Source: Manduca sexta (taxonomy: Eukaryota; Arthropoda; Insecta; Lepidoptera; Sphingidae). Taken from it: a DNA stretch of 64,000 bases. A program made the position numbers and the translations under genes. Positions 61,501 through 64,000 of this stretch are shown here, piece by piece. The stretch lies in the NCBI RefSeq assembly GCF_014839805.1, contig NC_051116.1:4011556-4075555 (forward strand). The letters are read 5' to 3'. Numbering within the stretch: position 1 is the first letter of the stretch; every line of letters starts with the position of its first letter. A model generated the notes under the pieces. It was not told the origin of the DNA and searched no databases. It was given only the letters and a program-made list of their open reading frames with translations.

Positions 61501-63534
61501 GAATGCCAAGACGAGCATGAAGCTCGTCTCTTGACGGTAATGACAAACAAAACCTTTAACTTTTAATTAGCTCCAATAAGAGGCTGTTTGATTGTTAGAG
61601 TTAAAGTCAGAAATTGCTTAACAGATTTGGATGAAATTTAGTACGAAGTATAAAATAAAAAGAAATTAATTCATAAATTTAAATAATTCTTAAAAGATTA
61701 AATATCATGATTGCTTTTTAGATCAGCCAGGTACGCAGGAAATATTATATCGCACAGGTGTGTGCGCAATACACAAGCACTTTCTATTCCTTCACTCTAA
61801 TAGTCCGGTGAGACAATCCGACATGACCGGAGAGAGATCAGGCGCAGGACCAACGGCTTTACGTGCTTTCCGAGGCACAGGGTATCACACCGCCAGCATC
61901 CTGACTCCAAAATACCACCGAGTCTTTTTTAAGATGGAACCCAGTCACAATTATTTTTTGGATCGACATGGTATTCGAACCCAAGACCTCAGCCTAATAC
62001 TCGTATGTACAATCACAACTACGCCACCTAGGCAGTCGAGTAGTAATTTATATTTCACAGTAGAAGTGCAGTACGATCGTGTTGTGTACTCACTAGATCC
62101 ATTACATCCGGATGATCCGGATGAACCTGAAGAATTCGATGACACCGCCTTCACTGTCGTTTTTGTGTTTCTGTAACAAGGTTTTTTTTTTAATATTTAT
62201 TTTCGTTATTATAAATCAGACTTATATAAAAGCTCACACAAAAATAAATAAAATTACAGGAATTATTAACATCAAAATTAGCTAAAGTACCTGAACAATG
62301 CGAGATCTGTATCTTGGGACATCAATTAGAGATACCATTTTTAAAATAAAATGCTTTATTCATCACGCAGGCGAACATAGTTGCACTTATGATAAGTCAA
62401 GGTACATGAGAATATGTAATTATTACATAATTAAATTAGCTTATATAAACAAAGACAATTTATATTGAAAATAAAATGAATGAAAAATATACTTAGTAAA
62501 CAAAGAAGCCAGCTCGGGCTGGCATTAGTTAACCTTTTATGTCAAACACAGGATAATGGTAATAAAATATTGTCAGTGTAAAGTAATGTTTGTTTGAGCG
62601 CATTTAGATAGTTTTTAAACGAATTAACGGTGACGTGGATAAATATAAAAATAATATATATATAAGATATGGTTTTTTTGTTAAATTGGTCGACACAATC
62701 AAAACACAATAAGGGGCCGTCCTGTGTTCGATTTTGTACATTATTCTATATGTGATGGTAAATAATACGAAAAAGAAACCCTCCTGCGAAAACTGCATTA
62801 AAATTGGTTAAAAAATGAGCGAGTAATACATATTTCAAATATTACTATGTGCCGAAGTGGGAATATCGCTTCATCTCTTTCTTTCGCACGCGTCGTAATG
62901 CCCGATGACGTCACACGTGGGTATTGCGCCTCTTTTTTGTTTCTCGCTACTTACCCCTTCTACCGAAATTGAAAGACTTATAACTTGTTGATTTATTATC
63001 GGATTTAAATAATTCTTTCTGTGTTATAATTTATATAACGTAAATATTTGATAATAATCAACAACAAAAATGAGTCCGGTCCCCTATTGAGTTTCTCCGT
63101 AAGCAAAGATTTATTGTTGTAAATTTATGGTTATAATACACTTAATTAAACAAAAGTATTCACCACTAAAACTTTACCCGTAAGCAAAGAAACGACATTT
63201 AATGTTATTGATCACAATGTCGATTCCAAAATAACCAATACATTAATTATATTCCATATCATACGTAACAAAATAAATTGTTTTCTTTTGACAGCTAAAT
63301 GCCTCATAAATTACACTTCATACAGAATCGGTCTATGGTCGAATTATCGCGATGGAGATTAGATGCGCTAGAATATTTAAATTCAAGAAAAATATATGTT
63401 TCTTTACATATATAAACTCACTTAGCGTCTTGCGTGGTGTTGGGCGGCCGCGGCGGCACGAACGCGTCCACCACCACCTGCTCCGTGCCCTTGATCTCCG
63501 CGCGGCAGAACGGACAGCCCTGGCCCTCGGAGTC
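52322..63534 (-). CDS. Cbl: Cbl E3 ubiquitin-protein ligase, C-terminal part (RING second half to UBA), seven exons
   Basis: Minus-strand exons: 63534-63422, 62170-62094, 61471-61380, 54458-54227, 53881-53769, 53486-52856, 52539-52322. Every junction has a consensus donor and acceptor, and phases match (2,1,0,1,0,1), giving 491 residues to a TAG. Cbl binds phosphotyrosine on activated receptor tyrosine kinases, attaches ubiquitin through its RING finger and so promotes receptor endocytosis and decay. The first exon carries the end of the RING ([19 protein letters not shown], very close to animal Cbl proteins). The last exon carries a UBA domain. Between them is a disordered Pro/Ser/Arg-rich region with likely SH3-binding PPLPPRK. 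The 4H/EF/SH2 tyrosine-kinase-binding domain and the start of the RING lie past the right edge. A UBA end indicates the long Cbl form. Two introns are large (6.8 kb and 1.25 kb) and repeat-filled. Additional small exons in the 6.8-kb intron cannot be excluded. Confidence 0.93.
52856..53486 (-). CDS. Cbl: Cbl large exon with Arg/His/Asp-rich repetitive tract
   Basis: Acceptor ttttgttacag, donor CAC|gtaagt (phase 1). It encodes 210 residues starting [18 protein letters not shown]. After a Pro-rich start comes an approximately 110-residue run of repeated (I/V)DR, RH, ER and DNRH units, then QRSLPSSTS and a DPPYENV tyrosine motif near the end. The repeated peptide reflects repeated TATCGAT-like DNA words. 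I know of no equivalent tract in vertebrate Cbl, so it may be an insect or lepidopteran expansion. Confidence 0.87.
53577..53709 (-). repeat. SINE family A, decayed fragment in Cbl intron
   Basis: Weak match to the 3' half (accagttctgttttatatactg ... ctcctctacgactcag). Confidence 0.5.
54227..54458 (-). CDS. Cbl: Cbl GC-rich proline-rich exon
   Basis: Acceptor ggtgttccctcag, donor CATG|gtaagt (phase 1). It encodes [15 protein letters not shown], an Arg/Ala/Ser/Pro-rich run, then [27 protein letters not shown] fits an SH3-binding site of the kind Cbl uses to bind adaptors, and the NAYGEL tyrosine could be a phosphorylation site. Its GC content is far above the surrounding intron DNA. Confidence 0.88.
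54520..54960 (+). repeat. Possible solo LTR
   Basis: A TATATAAG at about 54,867 is followed about 25 bp later by AATAAA, as in an LTR promoter and poly(A) region. The outer words tggcaagacg and catcttgcca are inverted. No internal retroviral genes and no second LTR seen. Confidence 0.3.
54975..55330. repeat. Diverged tandem duplication
   Basis: Two blocks, about 54,975-55,105 and 55,200-55,330, share the order cacac.ggact, gtgagcg.ttta, acagctattata, ttttttatgtcag. Confidence 0.5.
58423..58737 (-). repeat. SINE family C in Cbl intron
   Basis: Full-length reverse copy, head actacgccaccgtgtcagtc. Confidence 0.75.
60399..60552. mobile_element. Hairpin MITE in Cbl intron
   Basis: The inverted arms 60,430-60,471 and 60,481-60,522 share gacgtttcgaagactttgca and ccttcgtg words, with outer partners tgttttatcgcgg and ccacgataaaa. 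A single-arm relative lies at about 25,740-25,875, and a fragment at 3,045-3,110. Confidence 0.6.
61722..62038 (-). repeat. SINE family C, 56 bp downstream of a Cbl exon
   Basis: Full-length reverse copy, head actacgccacctaggcagtc, ending 56 bases from the 62,094 donor. Confidence 0.75.
62341..62528 (-). repeat. Interspersed repeat family F, Cbl intron
   Basis: Reverse complement of the 3' 190 bp of the 8,595 copy, including gccagctcgggctggc. Confidence 0.65.
63422..63534 (-). CDS. Cbl: Cbl RING-finger exon (second half of RING)
   Basis: Acceptor ctgtcgtacag, donor AA|gtgagt (phase 2). It encodes [19 protein letters not shown] and then [18 protein letters not shown]. The CPFC pair supplies the last two zinc ligands of the C3HC4 RING, and the following helix segment is typical of Cbl. 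It is the first exon visible; the other ligands are encoded beyond the window. Confidence 0.95.
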
Positions 63535-63589
63535 CTGTACGACAGACAACATTCAATACACATTTACGCCTTTCATTTCATTACAAAGG

Positions 63590-63840
63590 TAGTTTGGGCA
63601 TTTGGAGAGGATGGATGGTAAGAGACTGACAAAGAGGGTTTATAAGGCGAATGTGGATGGAAGAGCCGGTAGGGGTCGACCGCACCGAACCTTCGAATGT
63701 CAGATATCTGACATTCTCAGTAACGTCCAGGTCAAAATAACCGGAACCGGCTGGAATGCATGAAAAGATTAATGAAGGTGGAGGAACCGCGAGAAGTATG
63801 CCAGAATCGTGCAAAGTGGCAATCAATAGTCTATAAACCC
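63590..63840 (+). mobile_element. Non-LTR ORF2 C-terminal fragment in Cbl intron
   Basis: Frames on the plus strand read MDGKRLTKRVYKANVDGRAG and, after a frameshift, CMKRLMKVEEPREVCQNRAK, matching the tail of insect non-LTR reverse-transcriptase proteins that end in a Cys/Arg-rich region. It is broken and probably dead, and lies just upstream (in gene sense) of the Cbl RING exon. Confidence 0.6.
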
Positions 63841-64000
63841 AGGTTCATACTAGGTGACAACGACAAATCCGTAAACGAATATCCCCTTGTAAAAAAATAT
63901 ATGACCTATGAAAGTTTATCACGTTCCGGGAACAACCAAACAGGCCGGCATACCCGTGTCATCAAGGGGTAATCATCTCTCGTCAACCGACACCTTACTT

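Overview
The window is animal nuclear DNA, almost certainly from a moth or butterfly (Lepidoptera). It is AT-rich, its genes are split by GT-AG introns, and it is crowded with lepidopteran-style repeats: three tRNA-headed SINE families, Lep1-type Helitrons with 5'-TC and CTAG-3' ends, mariner-like and hAT-like MITEs, and non-LTR fragments. A short (CCTAA)n tract matches the insect telomere repeat. There are no operons, CRISPR arrays, rRNA genes or convincing free tRNA genes. All gene models were built by hand from reading frames, splice-site consensus and intron phase, without transcript support.

Layout. Bases 1-22,481 hold only repeats, the most notable being a 2.9-kb terminal-inverted-repeat DNA transposon (16,904-19,830) with a decayed transposase into which a non-LTR fragment inserted, leaving an 11-bp target duplication. 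At 22,482-23,054 are the last two exons of an igloo/neuromodulin-like calmodulin-binding gene, one IQ motif per exon. A repeat-rich interval follows, including a 723-bp foldback element at 27,878-28,600.

From 29,410 to 48,096 lies the most interesting region: seven small genes on both strands, each starting with a short exon that encodes little more than a hydrophobic signal peptide and ends at a phase-0 donor. I call them SP1-SP7 here. I recognise no known family in any of them. SP2 and SP3 are head-to-head with 119 bp between start codons, share a three-exon phase-0 structure and a similar C-terminal hydrophobic segment, and both have a poly(A) signal overlapping the stop codon, so they look like diverged paralogues. 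The others may be relatives or unrelated neighbours. Several carry dibasic or tetrabasic motifs. Splice acceptors in SP1, SP4, SP5 and SP6 are duplicated or flanked by SINE target-site duplications.

From 52,322 to the right edge, on the minus strand, is the 3' part of Cbl, the RING E3 ubiquitin ligase that down-regulates receptor tyrosine kinases. Seven exons run from the second half of the RING finger to a C-terminal UBA domain; the tyrosine-kinase-binding domain and first half of the RING lie beyond the window. All junctions fit in phase (491 residues in the window). Its largest exon encodes an unusual Arg/His/Asp-rich repetitive tract.
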